Of a DNA stretch of 64,000 nucleotides, positions 31,990-43,094 are shown piece by piece. Source of the stretch: Heterohyrax brucei (taxonomy: Eukaryota > Chordata > Mammalia > Hyracoidea > Procaviidae); NCBI GenBank assembly GCA_028571685.1, contig CM053158.1:51072501-51136500 (forward strand), written 5' to 3'. The position numbers were made by a program, and so were the translations under genes. Every line of letters begins with the position of its first letter. The first letter of the stretch is position 1. Below the pieces are notes generated by a model that searched no databases, was not told the DNA's origin, and was given only the letters and a program-made list of their open reading frames with translations.

Positions 31990-32397
31990 GCTACGAGTTA
32001 AACTGTGGCCTCTAAAGAGATGTGTTGTAAACCCTAACCCCTGTAATGATTATAATCCCTCTTGGGAGTGGGTTTTCTTTGTTACATTAATAAGGCTGTA
32101 CTAATGTAGGGTGTTTCTTAAATTAATCTCTTTTGAGATATAAATGTGATTAAACAAACAGGCATAGAAAAGAAGCAAGGGATGATAAATACCATGCCAT
32201 GTGAAGGTCACCAAGGAATCAAGGAATAAGGACCTTCCTCTGGAGCTGACAGAGAAAGAAAGCCTTCTGGTAGAGGTAGCACCCTGAATTCAGGCTTCTA
32301 GCCTCTTAAACTACGTGAAAATAAATACCTATTTTTTTTTAAGACACTCGCGTGTAGTATTTCAGTTACAGCAGCACTAGACAACTGAGACAATAAC
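31990..32397 (+). mobile_element. MaLR/MLT1-like LTR
   Basis: Starts GAGTTAAACTGTGGCC, has TCTCTTTTGAGATATAAATG (TATA-like) and GTGAAAATAAATACC (polyA), ends CACTAGACAACTGAGACA. Confidence 0.85.
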
Positions 32398-32920
32398 CAG
32401 CTGTCCAAAGAGATCAGCATCTGCATATGTGGGAGCTCTAGGCAACTTCCAGGAAGGTCAAGCAGATAAAGTGGGTGCTGATGCCATCTTACACTGAGGA
32501 CAATTCCTGATAATCGCTAGAAAAGCCAGAACTCATCTTTTCCCACTGCAATTTGTACAGTGAGGAGTAGGGTGAAGTAGGAGAGAGACAAGATCTCAGA
32601 TGAACTGTTCATGCTTTTATCCTCATGACACCAAGAAGGTTAATGAGTCATCAGCAGTATAATGGCAGGGACTGGTAGGACATCTTTCATGATGGAGGTA
32701 CCTGGGTCAGACTGGTCTAGCTACCATACAGTGGTTACCCCCCCATTTCCAATGGCATTCTGAAGCTTTCTTAGTTCCTGTTCAAGCCACGCTTTGTCTC
32801 CATAAATTAGGCAAGCCTCCCTGAAATTCCATGAGCCCTCAACAAGGTCCTTTTTCAATAAATTCTTCTTTGCTTAGGTTGGCCAGAGTTGAATTCTGTT
32901 GCCTGCAACAAAGAAGCTGT
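32398..32920. other. No recognisable feature
   Basis: No gene or repeat family supported. Confidence 0.4.
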
Positions 32921-32924
32921 CATG

Positions 32925-33575
32925 AATTGAATTGTGTTACCACAAAATACATTGGCTTGGTAAAGTCATGATTCCTAGTACTGTGTGGTTGTTCTCCATT
33001 TGTGACTGATGTAATCTTCCTGTGTATTACAAACCCTGATCTCTGCCTGTGGTTAATGAGTCAAGATTAAAATTTGATGCCGCTGGGTTGATTCCAACTC
33101 CTGATTGACACCAACTGCCCACCTTTTGATTAGCAGCTGAATTCTTAACCTCTGGTTACCAGGATTAGATTTTGTTACAGGGGATTAAGCTGGGGTGTAC
33201 CACCTTTCTAAGGTCACATCCTTGATCCATTGTAAGGGAGTTTCCCTGGGGTGTGGCCTGCATCAGTTTTCATCTTATGGGAGATAAAAGAAAAGACAAG
33301 TGAGCAGAGAGTTGGAATCTCACAACACCAAGAAGGTAGTGCTCACATCCTTTGGACCCAGGGTTCCAGTGCTAAGAAGCTCCCAGTCCAGGGGAAGATT
33401 GATGACAAGGATCTTCCTCCAGAGCTGACAGAGAGGCAAAGCCTTCCCTGGGAGCTGGCGTCCTGAATGGGAACTTCTAGCCTATTAGACTGTGAGAGAA
33501 TAAACTTCAGTTTGTTGAAGACATCCATTTGTGGTATTGTATTAAAACAGCACCAGATAATTGAATCAGAAGCCT
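32925..33575 (+). mobile_element. MaLR/MLT1-like LTR with SINE fragment
   Basis: Starts ATGAATTGAATTGTG, has GGGAGATAAAAGAAAAG (TATA-like), GAGAGAATAAACTTCAG (polyA), ends CACCAGATAATTGAATCAG. A degraded antisense SINE lies at about 33073-33172. Confidence 0.85.
33073..33172 (-). mobile_element. AfroSINE fragment (antisense) in LTR
   Basis: GATGCCGCTGGGTTGATTCC then CACCTTTTGATTAGCAGC; the middle is deleted. Confidence 0.7.
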
Positions 33576-33589
33576 AAGACAGTAGGTGT

Positions 33590-34003
33590 TAAGAATTGGA
33601 TTGTGTCCCCCCAAGAAAGGATTGCCTACAGTCCTAACCCCTGTAGGTATAACCTTTCTTGGGAATAGAATTTTCTTTGTTATATTAATGAAGTCTTACA
33701 GAGCAAAGTGGACCTTAAACCTCATCATTCTGAGTGGTGTCTTATAGAAAGATCAGAGTAGACAGAGATACATGCATACAGTGGAGATGCCATGTGAAGG
33801 CAGAGACTGAAGCATCTATAAACTCAGAAGAGTTAAGGATTGGCATCAGCTACTAGAAGCTAAAAGAGAAAAAAGAGAAAGCCTGCCTTAGAACCCATGC
33901 CCTGATATGGACTTCTAGGTTCCAAAAATTGCGAAAAAATTCCGTTCTTTAAAGCCACTCCCTAGTAGTGTGTTTTGTTACAGTAGCACTAGGTAACTAA
34001 GAC
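33590..34003 (+). mobile_element. MaLR/MLT1-like LTR, adjacent to the previous one
   Basis: GTTAAGAATTGGATTGTGTC at the start, GCCATGTGAAGGCAGAGAC in the middle and GCACTAGGTAACTAAGACAG at the end. Same orientation as the LTR 15 bp upstream, but a more diverged subfamily. Confidence 0.85.
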
Positions 34004-34585
34004 AGTATGTGTCCCTGAAGTCAATAGGAAGGCTCAAGCTCTTCCACCCCAAATCCCAGTGAGCTGTAGATTTAAGGACTTGCTCAACGGAGTCTGAGGG
34101 TCATCTCTGTGTGCAACACACACAGAAACATTTTGAACAAGAAATGTGAGGCAGTAGAGAACTGTGACAGCGCTAAGTGGGGACTACAGTTTATGGAAGC
34201 GCCCGTTTAAAGATAAAGGGTCTCTGGCTGGACTAATTTGGCAGGCACAAATTTCATTCTCTAGTGCACATAAGCCTCTCACTCTGTTGGACAAGAACTG
34301 AGATCCTGTCTATAAAAGCTATGCTCTCCATTTCAAAGGTCAGCGCCTCACAATGTGCTCATCTGCCACCCTCTTATTTAAGACTAAAGCCTGGTTGAGA
34401 GAGATTTGATATTTAAGCATGACCTGCTTGTCTGGAATCTTTTCATCCTGTCTCTCTCGTTCCCACTCTCCTGCCACACTCCACTCCCATTGATCTGCAA
34501 GATTCCTAACTTTCATTTGCCTCTCAGAAAAAGATGAAGTAAGGCTGCACGTAGTAAGTTTCAAAATCTGCAGCAATTTAAAAAA
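34004..34585. other. No recognisable feature
   Basis: No gene or repeat family supported. Confidence 0.4.
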
Positions 34586-34589
34586 AAAA

Positions 34590-34722
34590 CAAAAGCCGTT
34601 GTCCTTACATCCATTTTAACTCATACCGCCCCCACGGGGTTTCCAAGGAGCAGCCAGTGGATTCGAAACTGCTGACCTTTAGGTTAGCAGACAAGCCTTA
34701 ACCACTATGTCACCAGAGCTCT
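34590..34722 (-). mobile_element. Short AfroSINE (antisense)
   Basis: GGGGTTTCCAAGGAGCAGCC, GATTCGAAACTGCTGACC, ending CTTAACCACTATGTCACC. Confidence 0.85.
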
Positions 34723-34761
34723 AAATAACGCCGATATTTTCATCAAGAGTAGACCAGATTC

Positions 34762-34995
34762 TAGGAGTCCCTTTGTGATTCAGAGGGTGAGGCACAGCAG
34801 TATTAACAGAAGGACAGTGGTTTCTAACCTATGCAGAGTCCTCTCGGAAGACAGGTGTGGCAATCTGCTTCTGAAAGGTCACAGTCTTGAAAATTCTAAG
34901 GAGCAGTTCTACTCTGCGCAGACCAGGTTGCCCTGAGTTGGAATGCGTGTCATGACAACGGCAAACAAACAAAAAAACAACAACAACAGTAACAA
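34762..34995 (+). mobile_element. AfroSINE, long-middle variant
   Basis: GGAGTCCCTTTGTGATTCAG head, GGTGTGGCAATCTGCTTCTG middle; ends in a CAAACAAACAAAAAAAC-type A-rich tail, an unusual A-rich end like that of the RTE itself. Confidence 0.78.
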
Positions 34996-35099
34996 AACTC
35001 TAAAAAGAAAAACCAGATTCTAGTCTACGTACACCACTTGATTAGTGCTGGGAGGAAAACTGTTTCTGACAATATTTAACTGATCTGTTGAATGCGGTG

Positions 35100-35350
35100 G
35101 AAATTGTGAGGTTAACTGTCATCACAGAAGTATTAACATAGTGGATCAAGTCAGAGTCTGTACTCAAAACATACGATCCCAGTTCAGCCCTTAGCTTGTT
35201 CTTCTCCAGCTGTAAAATGCAGTGTCTTGAGTCTTAGATTCATCATCCATAAAGTGAAATGATAACACCTACTTCTTGGAATTCCTGGAGCGGGAGAGTT
35301 TGAATGAGATCATGCTTGGGGAGCTTCTAGTAAGTCTTCAGCAAAATGTT
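35100..35350 (+). repeat. MIR SINE
   Basis: AGTCAGAGTCTGTACTC, TCATCATCCATAAAGTGAAA, AATGAGATCATGCTTGG. Confidence 0.65.
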
Positions 35351-35469
35351 CATTATTGTTTGTATCAGTGAGGGTCTTAGCAGAAAGCAAATAATGCACT
35401 CTTTTGGGTAACTTGGGGAGAGTTTAATAAATGGACTATTTATAAAGTGTGCATGGTGAGTTCAAAAAC

Positions 35470-35672
35470 CTATCAGGTGCCATCAAGTTGATTTTGACTC
35501 ATGGTGACCCTATGTGTGTCACTGTACAACTGTGCTCCATAGAGTTCACAGAGTTCTCAATGGCTGTTGTTTTTGGAAAGAGATCACTAGATCTTTCTCC
35601 TGCAGCACCTCTGGGTGACTCAATTTCAGTTAACAGTATATTAGCAATTTGCACCACTCAGGGACTACATAG
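35470..35672 (-). mobile_element. AfroSINE (antisense)
   Basis: GTGCCATCAAGTTGATTTTG, GACTCATGGTGACCC, TTTTTGGAAAGAGATCACTAG, ending TTTGCACCACTCAGGGAC. Confidence 0.85.
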
Positions 35673-36079
35673 GTGAGATATAAGGACATTAAAAGGAATT
35701 ATGCCGTTACCTGGGACTGCTAGCAACCCCTGGGCCCGAAGGAACAGGGAAATGGGGAAGGAGCGGTCACCAGAAGCCAGAGACTAGGAAGGGCAGCTGT
35801 ACTGTGGGTCACTGCCCTGTCAGGACGGCCTGCAGGGAGAAAGCTCAGGGATAACTCTCCTGCTGCTCCTCCCTCCCCCTAGTTTCTTCTTGTCAATGCT
35901 CTTCTTTGGTCCTCCCCACAGAAGTCAGAGGAAGGGAAACTGGGAAGAGATCCCTGCAGGGTTGTGCCCAGGGACTGAGCAGGGTGAGCAAGGGTGCAGA
36001 GCAGGTCTGGAGGGGACGAAAGGAAATGTCCAGGCAGTGATTATTGATGCAGTTTTTGAAATACCTGCAGGAAGCTTAC
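35673..36079. other. No recognisable feature
   Basis: Moderately GC-rich, no repeat or exon supported. Confidence 0.4.
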
Positions 36080-37215
36080 AAGAAAGCCAGTGGCTTCTAT
36101 TGAATGTGTCAATTGAAATTCTATAGTATTTTTTTTTCTTTGACAAGTTTCTATTATCTAAAGGTTAACTATTTTAAGTTCTCATTGATGTGAAATTCTT
36201 ATCCGAGTCCAATTTTTTCCAATCTACCCTCCAATCTAGTTTTTAGAAGACTGGAGGTTAGACAACCTTCTTTGTTCAGATCTTTCAGCAGGTTTCTAAA
36301 TGCTAGCTCAGTGCCCCACTCCAGTGGTCAATTACCATGGCAGTGTAATCTCTGCCAATTAAACTTCCAAAGGTGAAGCCTTGCCTGCTGAACAGAGGGT
36401 ACACAATTACATGTTATCATCAGGCCATTAGCAAATCAGCTTTGCCTTTGAGGGTTAACTAAAAGTTTGTAGATATCTTTTACTTAGTTGATAAGATTTC
36501 AGAAATCGTTTCATCTTTATTATTTTATATTCTCATGTTTTTATCATTTGATTGTATTCTTGGAGTCTTATTTTTTTTTTTTTTAGTAACTACTCTTATT
36601 AGTTACTTTAAGCACTTAAAATACTTTTAATTTTAATTTATAAAATTGACAAACCAATTACACTTTCTTTTTAAAATTTTACTATAATCCTCAGCCCGAT
36701 CTAAGCATTGAAAGTCTATGTATTTCTTGTGAATTTAGTCAACTATTTAAAAATATCTGCTCTGGTTCCTACAGTTTAAAAATTTGGAGTGGAATGTTTG
36801 GAAATTCTGACCCTTTGCTCTCAGCTTTTTAAAGATGGCCAGAACTTTATACCTCACACCATGATCAGACACGGATGCTCCCCATCCCGTCTCAGCCAAG
36901 TACTCTGTGCAGCTGAGACAGTCCCCACAAGGCTTGACAGCTGATGGCTGCCTGCCACCAGCACTTCTGGGAAAAGCATTTTCTACAGGAAGGTCTGGGA
37001 AAAACATTATCATGTCCTTCACAACAATCCTTTGAGAGACCACACTATAATATACATATTTTATAGATGAGGCACACAAGATTTACGAAGCTGAAGATCC
37101 TCCTGTAATGGTCATACAACTCTTAGCCCATAAGCTCTTATCTGAAGTTATTAGCCAAGAATTTCCATATTTATTAATTTGGGGTTTTAGAAAAGAAATT
37201 GAATGGTGTACCATG
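36080..37215. other. Repeat-poor interval with candidate conserved block
   Basis: About 1.1 kb without a recognised repeat. The part at 36280-36480 has dense homeodomain- and TCF-like words (GCCAATTAAAC, ACACAATTACATG, GCTTTGCCTTTGAG). The part at 36530-36680 is AT-rich. No coding frame with a domain. Confidence 0.45.
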
Positions 37216-37217
37216 TA

Positions 37218-37517
37218 TTACATCAGTCTTGGAGGAAGTACAGCCAGAATGCTCCTCAGAGGCAAGGATGGTAAGACTTCATCTTACTTCGGACACGTTA
37301 TCAGGAGGGACCAGTTCCTTGAGGACATCATACTTGGTGAAGTAGAGGGTCAGTGACAAAGAGGAAGACCCTCAGCGAGGTGGACTGACGAAGTGGCTGC
37401 AAGCAATGGCTACCAACATACCAACAACTGAGAGAACGGCATAGACTGGCAACTTTTTATTGTTATGTGTCAAGTTGTTGTGAGTTGGAACCAACTCTGC
37501 GGCACCTAACAACAATT
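37218..37517 (+). mobile_element. RTE LINE 3' end
   Basis: TTGGAGGAAGTACAGCCAG, CTTACTTCGGACACGTTATC and GTTGGAACCAACTCTGCGGC, ending CACCTAACAACAA: the RTE tail used by the SINEs. 5' truncated. Confidence 0.9.
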
Positions 37518-38290
37518 TACAGGTAGCCCCGAACTTATGATGTGTTCAAGTTACAATGAAGTGCACTTACAAACACCCGTGTTTGTTTGTTCGTTTGTTT
37601 TTGTACATCTTATTGTTAGTACATTTTCCTAGGAGGAAGTTACAGGAGAACACATGCACGGCTTATGGAAAAAATTGCTGAGTCCTGTGAACATGTGCCA
37701 GGCATTTGATCAGGATAATATGATGGAAGAGATTGATGGAAAGATTATCCATATGGCAAGGGAGCTGAATTTAAAACTTTACACCACCAGTGTGGAATAG
37801 CTCACAGATCGTGAAGACAGGGGATTGACAGATGAGGAATTAGTGGATTTTGAAGAGTAAAGACATGCTGAAGAGATGAATAAGGAGACAGAGAAGGGAG
37901 AAAATTTGTTGAAAATTTTTACAGTAAAAAGATTAGCTGGAAGGTTTGTTGTTTTTTTTTTAAAAAAAATTATATCAAGGACTCCAATTGCTTGAAAACA
38001 CAGACCCACTTTCCTAAAGTCAGTCTGCAGATATGGGAAGCAGTGAGATGTTACACTGAAATGCATGTAGTAATAAGGACTATACAGACAACTCTCACTT
38101 TTTGACTCAAAATGCCGTTCTCATTCCCATGGATGATCAAGACGATCCAGAACCTTCCACAGGTGGAGTTATTAGAACTGATCAAATGCCAGTGCTGTCC
38201 AATTTTTCTTCACCATTGGATGTAAATTTGGATGATTTATGTGTTTTTATGATGTATTAAAATACATCTGTAATTTTGTATATAATGTTT
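37518..38290 (+). pseudogene. Tigger-type (pogo) DNA transposon remnant
   Basis: Starts CAGGTAGCCCCGAACTTATG, like a Tigger terminus. The sense strand keeps a broken transposase C-terminal end: VE, stop, LTDREDRGLTDEELVDFEE at about 37790-37860, then RHAEEMNKETEKGE, resembling the Tigger ending in which LT-EEL is followed by an acidic stretch. No DDE catalytic core is left. Inactive. Confidence 0.7.
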
Positions 38291-38364
38291 CCAGTCTCCA
38301 AAGACAAATACAGACTGGATTTATAAAGATATTGACAATAAAGCCCAAGCCCAAATTCTAGAGG

Positions 38365-38457
38365 ACTTTTGCTCCTTGGAAACTCTAGGGGGCAGTTCTA
38401 TTCTGACCTCTAGGGTTGCTATGAGTCGGACTGGACTTGACGGTAGTGGGTGGGGTT
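38365..38457 (+). mobile_element. Short AfroSINE, 5' truncated
   Basis: CTCCTTGGAAACTCTAGGGG and GAGTCGGACTGGACTTGACG, ending GTGGGTGGGGTTT. Confidence 0.85.
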
Positions 38458-38739
38458 TGCATCTCTGACTGGTGGCTCCTTCCTTCATCTTCAAAGCATA
38501 GCATCTTCACTCTGCCTTTCTCTTTCCCTCTGACCTCTGCTTCCATCATTATATCTCCTGAGCTGCATTCCTCCTATAAGGACATTGGTATTGCACTGAG
38601 CACAAGCAAATATCTAAGATAGTCTCCCCGTCTCAAGGACTTCACTTGAAGTACATTTGCAAAGTCCATTTTGCCATGTCAGGCAACATATTCACAGGTT
38701 TCAGGCATTAGGGTGTGCACAACTTTCAGCATCCTAGCA

Positions 38740-39393
38740 ACCTTCTACACAACAGAGTGAAACTCTTCCCAGTCCTGGGCAATCCTTACAGTCCTTGTTA
38801 TGACTGAGCTCATTGTTGCAGCCACTGTGTCAATCCATCTCGTTGAGGGTCCTACTCTTTTCCTCTGACCGTCTACTGGTCCCTCCTGACAAAAGGTTCC
38901 AAGTATATAAGATGAAGTCTTAATATTCTTGCTTCTAAGGAGTATCCTGGCTATGCTCTTCTAAAACAGATCAGTTCTTTCCTCTGGAAATCCATGGTAC
39001 AATCAACATTCTTAGCCAACACCACAACTCTAGGTTATCAATTCTTCAGTCTTTTTGATTGATTGTCCAGCTTTTTCATGCATATAAGGTAACTGAAAAC
39101 ACCACGGCTTGGGTAAGGTTCATCTTGCTACTCAAAGTGACATCTTTGCTTTTAACACTTTAAAGAGGTCTTTTGTAGCAGATTTGTCCAGTGCAATACA
39201 TAGTTTGACTTTCTTGACTGCTGCTTCCATGGATGTTGCTTGTGGATACAAGAAACATTAAATTCTCGACAACTTCAATATCTTCTCCATTTAGCAGTTC
39301 GTTTATTGATTCAGTTGTGAGGATTTTCTTTCCTTTATGAAGACTGCAGTTTTGATCTTACTCAGTAATTATTTCAAGCTCTTTTTGCTTTCA
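38740..39393 (-). mobile_element. RTE LINE 3' part (antisense)
   Basis: GTTGCAGCCACTGTGTCAAT, GCTTCTAAGGAGTATCCTGG, AACACTTTAAAGAGGTCTTT and GACTGCTGCTTCCATGGATG are the RTE 3' part in reverse order. The frame is destroyed. Confidence 0.9.
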
Positions 39394-39395
39394 GT

Positions 39396-39565
39396 GGAGA
39401 CCCTGGTGATATAGTGGTTAAGTGCTACATCTGCTCACCGAAAGGTCAGCAGTTCAAATCTCCCAGATGTTCCTTGGAAACTCTGTGGGGCAGTTCCATT
39501 CTGTCCTGTAAGGTTGCTATGAATTGGAATCAATTTGATGGCAACAGGTTTTTTTTTTTTTTAAT
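39396..39565 (+). mobile_element. Short AfroSINE
   Basis: GAGACCCTGGTGATATAGTGG, GGTCAGCAGTTCAAATC, GAATCAATTTGATGGCAACAG then a T run. Lies at the inner edge of the RTE. Confidence 0.9.
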
Positions 39566-39629
39566 TCTGCCTACCATAACCCCAGGGGACATTACCTTTT
39601 AAACAGAATCATTAAAATTTTTGCAGCAA

Positions 39630-40340
39630 CCACATATTGGTGAGTAGTGTCTAGGGTTTTAAAAGCTAGCAAGCTGCCACCCCAGGTACACCAAAAGGCT
39701 CCATCTCATCCAGAACAAATGATCACCGAGAACACCAAAGACATGAGCTAGAAAGAGCCCAGGAGACAGAAGGACCCATATGAACGGGAGACTGTGTTAA
39801 CATGTAACCGGAAGAATCAGACAGTGCCCAACGACCAACAAAGACAGCCATGATGGGGCACACAATATTGAGTCCCTGTGGTAACATGAGAAAAAGTGGG
39901 CTGCAGCTCAAGAACTCTACTGAAAGACCACAACTGATGGTCTGACGGCCTGAGGGATCCCCTGGGAGCATGGCTCCTATACCTGCTGCTGCTCTTGTCT
40001 AGAAAACACTACTGGGGTCAGCTCTTCAGACAGAAATAGGCTAGAGTCGGTGACACAATGTGACCATCTGGTGTGTATACTTTATGGTTCTATGCATTTA
40101 TAGGAGGCTGTCCTACTGGTGTCCTTCTAGATGGAAGAGAAGAATGTGGAGAGGAGAGGGCAGGGGCTTGTTAAGAGGATACAAACAAGTATAACATGGA
40201 AAGGTAGAGTGTGCTGGTCCGGGGCAAGAAGAACAGAAGGAGCTGTAGGTAGGTGGGCATGCAAAATTGATTTGGATTGTATACTTTCACTTAATGACAA
40301 TAGAAAAGAAAAAAATTTCTGCAGCAAAATGTATGAATGT
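39630..40340 (+). repeat. Paenungulate-type interspersed repeat (sense)
   Basis: GTCTAGGGTTTTAAAAGCTAG followed by CACCAAAGACATGAG and ACTGCAGCTCAAGAAC-type wording; the start pairs with the reverse of 61.13 kb (TTTTAAGACCCCAGA). Ends near an A-rich AAAAGAAAAAAATTTC. Probably the 3' end of a LINE-type element. Confidence 0.55.
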
Positions 40341-40360
40341 TCATATTAAATAGTATACAT

Positions 40361-40570
40361 CAGGGTCAGCAAACTAAAGCCCATAGCATAAATCCCTGCT
40401 GTATTTGTAAATCAGGTTTTATCAGGACATGAGCATACCTTTTCAGTATGTCTGCTTTCCTAAAACAACAGCAAAGTTGAGTAGTTGTGACAGGCATCAT
40501 GTGTCCTGCTAAGCCTAAAAAACTTACAATCCGGCCCCTTATAGAAAATATTTGCCAACTGCCGATATAA
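40361..40570 (+). mobile_element. hAT-Charlie-type remnant
   Basis: CAGGGTCAGCAAACTAAAGC at one end and TTTGCCAACTG at the other, matching as short inverted repeats; TTTGTAAATCAGGTTTTATC inside. Same family as 15.4 and 49.2 kb. Confidence 0.75.
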
Positions 40571-40627
40571 ATGTTATCTCCAAACAGTTTTGTTCAGTTT
40601 TTGCCACCAAATGCACTTTTTGTTAAC

Positions 40628-41190
40628 CTACGTGTGCTCGTCAGTGTTACACGTCAGCTTGGCTAGGCTGTGATTCTTGGTGGTTTGGAAACACTGGATG
40701 GTTACACTTCTATTATGTAACACAACTGAATTACTTTGTATGACTTGATTTGACTGATGTGATCAGCCAATCAGCCGAAAGGGGAGTTTTGGGGAGTTCG
40801 GCCTGTCTTTAATATATAAATGGATGTTCTAGCAGATGCTCTGTTCTCTCTCTTAACCCTGCAACCTTGTACTCTTCACAGCATCTGACGACCAGTTCTT
40901 GGGTCATAAGCCTGCAGATGTCTTTGACGTACTACCCGACTGGCAGATGTTCAATGTGTCAGCCCCTGTGACCCTGTAAGCCAGCAGAAGTCTCCAACCT
41001 ACTGCTTGACTCACAGACTTGGGACCTGACAGCCCCCCATTATTGCATGAGCAATTTCCTTGAAGTAAATCTGTCTGCTTCTACGTCTGTGTATGTATGT
41101 ACACACACACATGCGCTCACACACACACAAGCATGCACACATACATTCCATTGGCTTTGTTCCTTTAGAGAACCCAACTAAGACTACAGG
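40628..41190 (+). mobile_element. LTR-type repeat with internal microsatellite
   Basis: TTGGCTAGGCTGTGATTCTT near the start, a TATA-like TTTAATATATAAATGG (about 40808), a T-rich CAGTAAATCTGTCT-like polyA region (about 41060) and GAGAACCCAACTAAGACTAC at the end, resembling elephant LTRs. The (AC)n run at 41100-41150 lies just after the polyA region. Confidence 0.6.
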
Positions 41191-42240
41191 AAATCTTGTG
41201 ACTTTCAAAGATATTAAACTTTGAAACGGCAAACAAAGGAACGTGCACTGCTAGTTGGTGACGGACTGGAGGAAGGAGCCCCAGATCACCACAAAGCCCA
41301 GCCATTTAATCTAATCTACAATTGCACTTTCTTAGGGCATAAGACAAGAACGAGACATATCTCTTTGCTGATCCATTTTAGAATCACAGACACGCAGAAT
41401 CTTAGGGTAGATGCGACTTAAACAGCATCCAGTTAATAGGTCTAAAGACAGCAGTTGGCAGGCCACATCAGGCACAGAGGTCTAGGAGCCAGACCATTGC
41501 TTTAAAAATCAATGGTCCTGGAAGCCTTTAGCAAGGACGGTACGCTCTGCTTAGCCATAGTTGTCCTCAGTCCCTGCCTTCCTTCTTGTCTCACCCAAAC
41601 TCCTTCACACACTGAAATTTCCAGCCAACTCCCTGAAGCCATCTGAGATGCTACTCCAGATCTATTCTCTGCCATTCCTCCTGCTATAAGGAAGAAAGCA
41701 AGATTCAGAGCAGTCTCTCATGCAAAGTCACGTGGAAAATTACAGGCAGAGCTGGGACAAGAATGCAGATCTCCTATTCTCTCTGCCAGCTTTCTTTTAC
41801 TTCACTATCAGGTACTTGGCCTTGGCCGAGGGCCAGTTATGATTTATACAAACAACCTTTCCTGGCTTGTTCTCCTGGCCACCTCAGTGCCCTTTTCTGC
41901 TTCACTTTGTTTTCCCACAGGTCACCAGTAAATCATTTGCTCAAACAATCATCACCTTCCAATATTCACTGGTGATCCCAGATGTTGTAATCTCTCTTGG
42001 CTTCCTTGGATGCTTTGGAGAAAAGTTGCCTTGGAGACCATCCAGTTTGGAACTGGACTTGTTGTTGCCTGAATTTAAGACTTCAGCTTTCAAAGTCATC
42101 ATTGCTCACCTTTTCTCTCACTGTGGATTGAACTGTGGTCTGCAGACCAGGGCACCCACATCCTGGCTGCTCAGGTCTATGGAGCCCTGGTCTGGTGAGA
42201 AGGAAGAGCTGTCGGCCCTGTCACGATGATCCACTGCCAT
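41191..42240. other. No recognisable feature
   Basis: A 120-codon frame at 41867-42229 has no domain. No repeat family supported except possibly a weak L2 trace near 41570-41620. Confidence 0.4.
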
Positions 42241-42840
42241 CATTGCCCGGAAGCAGGGGCAGATTAACCAGTAAACGCGGCCCGCAGGGGCGTACTTGTG
42301 CTTACTAATCTTTAGTGCACAATTTCACGTGGATTTCACCAAATCTTTAATGATTGGGTTATCCATGTCTGAAGTCATTCCTGACAGAATTCCAGAAAGA
42401 AAGAAAAAAAGCAAAACCTACCTCAATAAGAAAGGGTATAAAGTCTCTTCCAGCTGTTGAGTTCTTGTGATGGTGATAAACTTTCCTGTATTGAACACTT
42501 TTCCTGTGGACTGAACTAAACGTCACCCATAAAATATCTACTGCTGGGATGCAAATCACTTTTTAATTAGAGTTTCTAACCTGGGGTTCAGGGGTGGGGC
42601 CAAGAAAGCTATGCATCGTAGACTCCATTATATCTTCCTTTAAGAGATATTGCAGAGAGCTGGATGTTTCTAGAAGCTGAATGTTTATTTCCTTTGCATT
42701 TAAAAGTGCAATCATTTAATTTCACACTGAGTTCCTTAGCATCTATCATAATCAGTGATACAGACAGAAAGTTGTGCCTAGGGAAAGTTTTGGTGCAATG
42801 AGAAAACTTAAATTCTCTCATAATTTTCATCAATGAATCT
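42241..42840. other. No recognisable feature
   Basis: AT-rich, no gene or repeat family supported. Confidence 0.4.
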
Positions 42841-42841
42841 C

Positions 42842-43048
42842 CTCCTTGGGTGGTATAAAGAGTTAACACACTTAGCTGTTTACCAAAGACTGCAAAGACT
42901 GGAGATCTGAGTCCACCCAAGACACTTTGGGAGAAAGGCCTGGCAGTCTACATTCAAAAAACCAGGCGTTGAAAACCCTCTGGAGCTCAGTTCTACTCTG
43001 ACCCACATGGAGCTGTCGTAAGTCAGAGGCAACTCAGTGACAATTTTT
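42842..43048 (+). mobile_element. Type 2 AfroSINE
   Basis: GAGTTAACACACTTAGCTG head, GAGAAAGGCCTGGCAGTC block, GTTGAAAACCCTCTGGAGC and a degraded tail. Confidence 0.85.
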
Positions 43049-43094
43049 TTCATCCCTCATCCAATGATTCCAAAGGAACATTCTATTTATCTTA

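Larger units (their letters stand above)
38458..39592 (-). mobile_element. MLT1-type LTR (antisense) interrupted by RTE and SINE
   Basis: The left part (38458-38720) has TCCTATAAGGACATTGGTAT, CAAAGTCCATTTTGCCATGT and CATATTCACAGGTTTCAGG; the right end (about 39575-39592) resumes with TTCTGCCTACCATAACCC, the MLT1 terminus. The RTE and SINE lie between. Confidence 0.75.

Noticed and set aside
32925-34003. Provirus with paired LTRs
   Set aside because: The two LTRs are only 15 bp apart and dissimilar, so they are not the 5' and 3' LTRs of one element.
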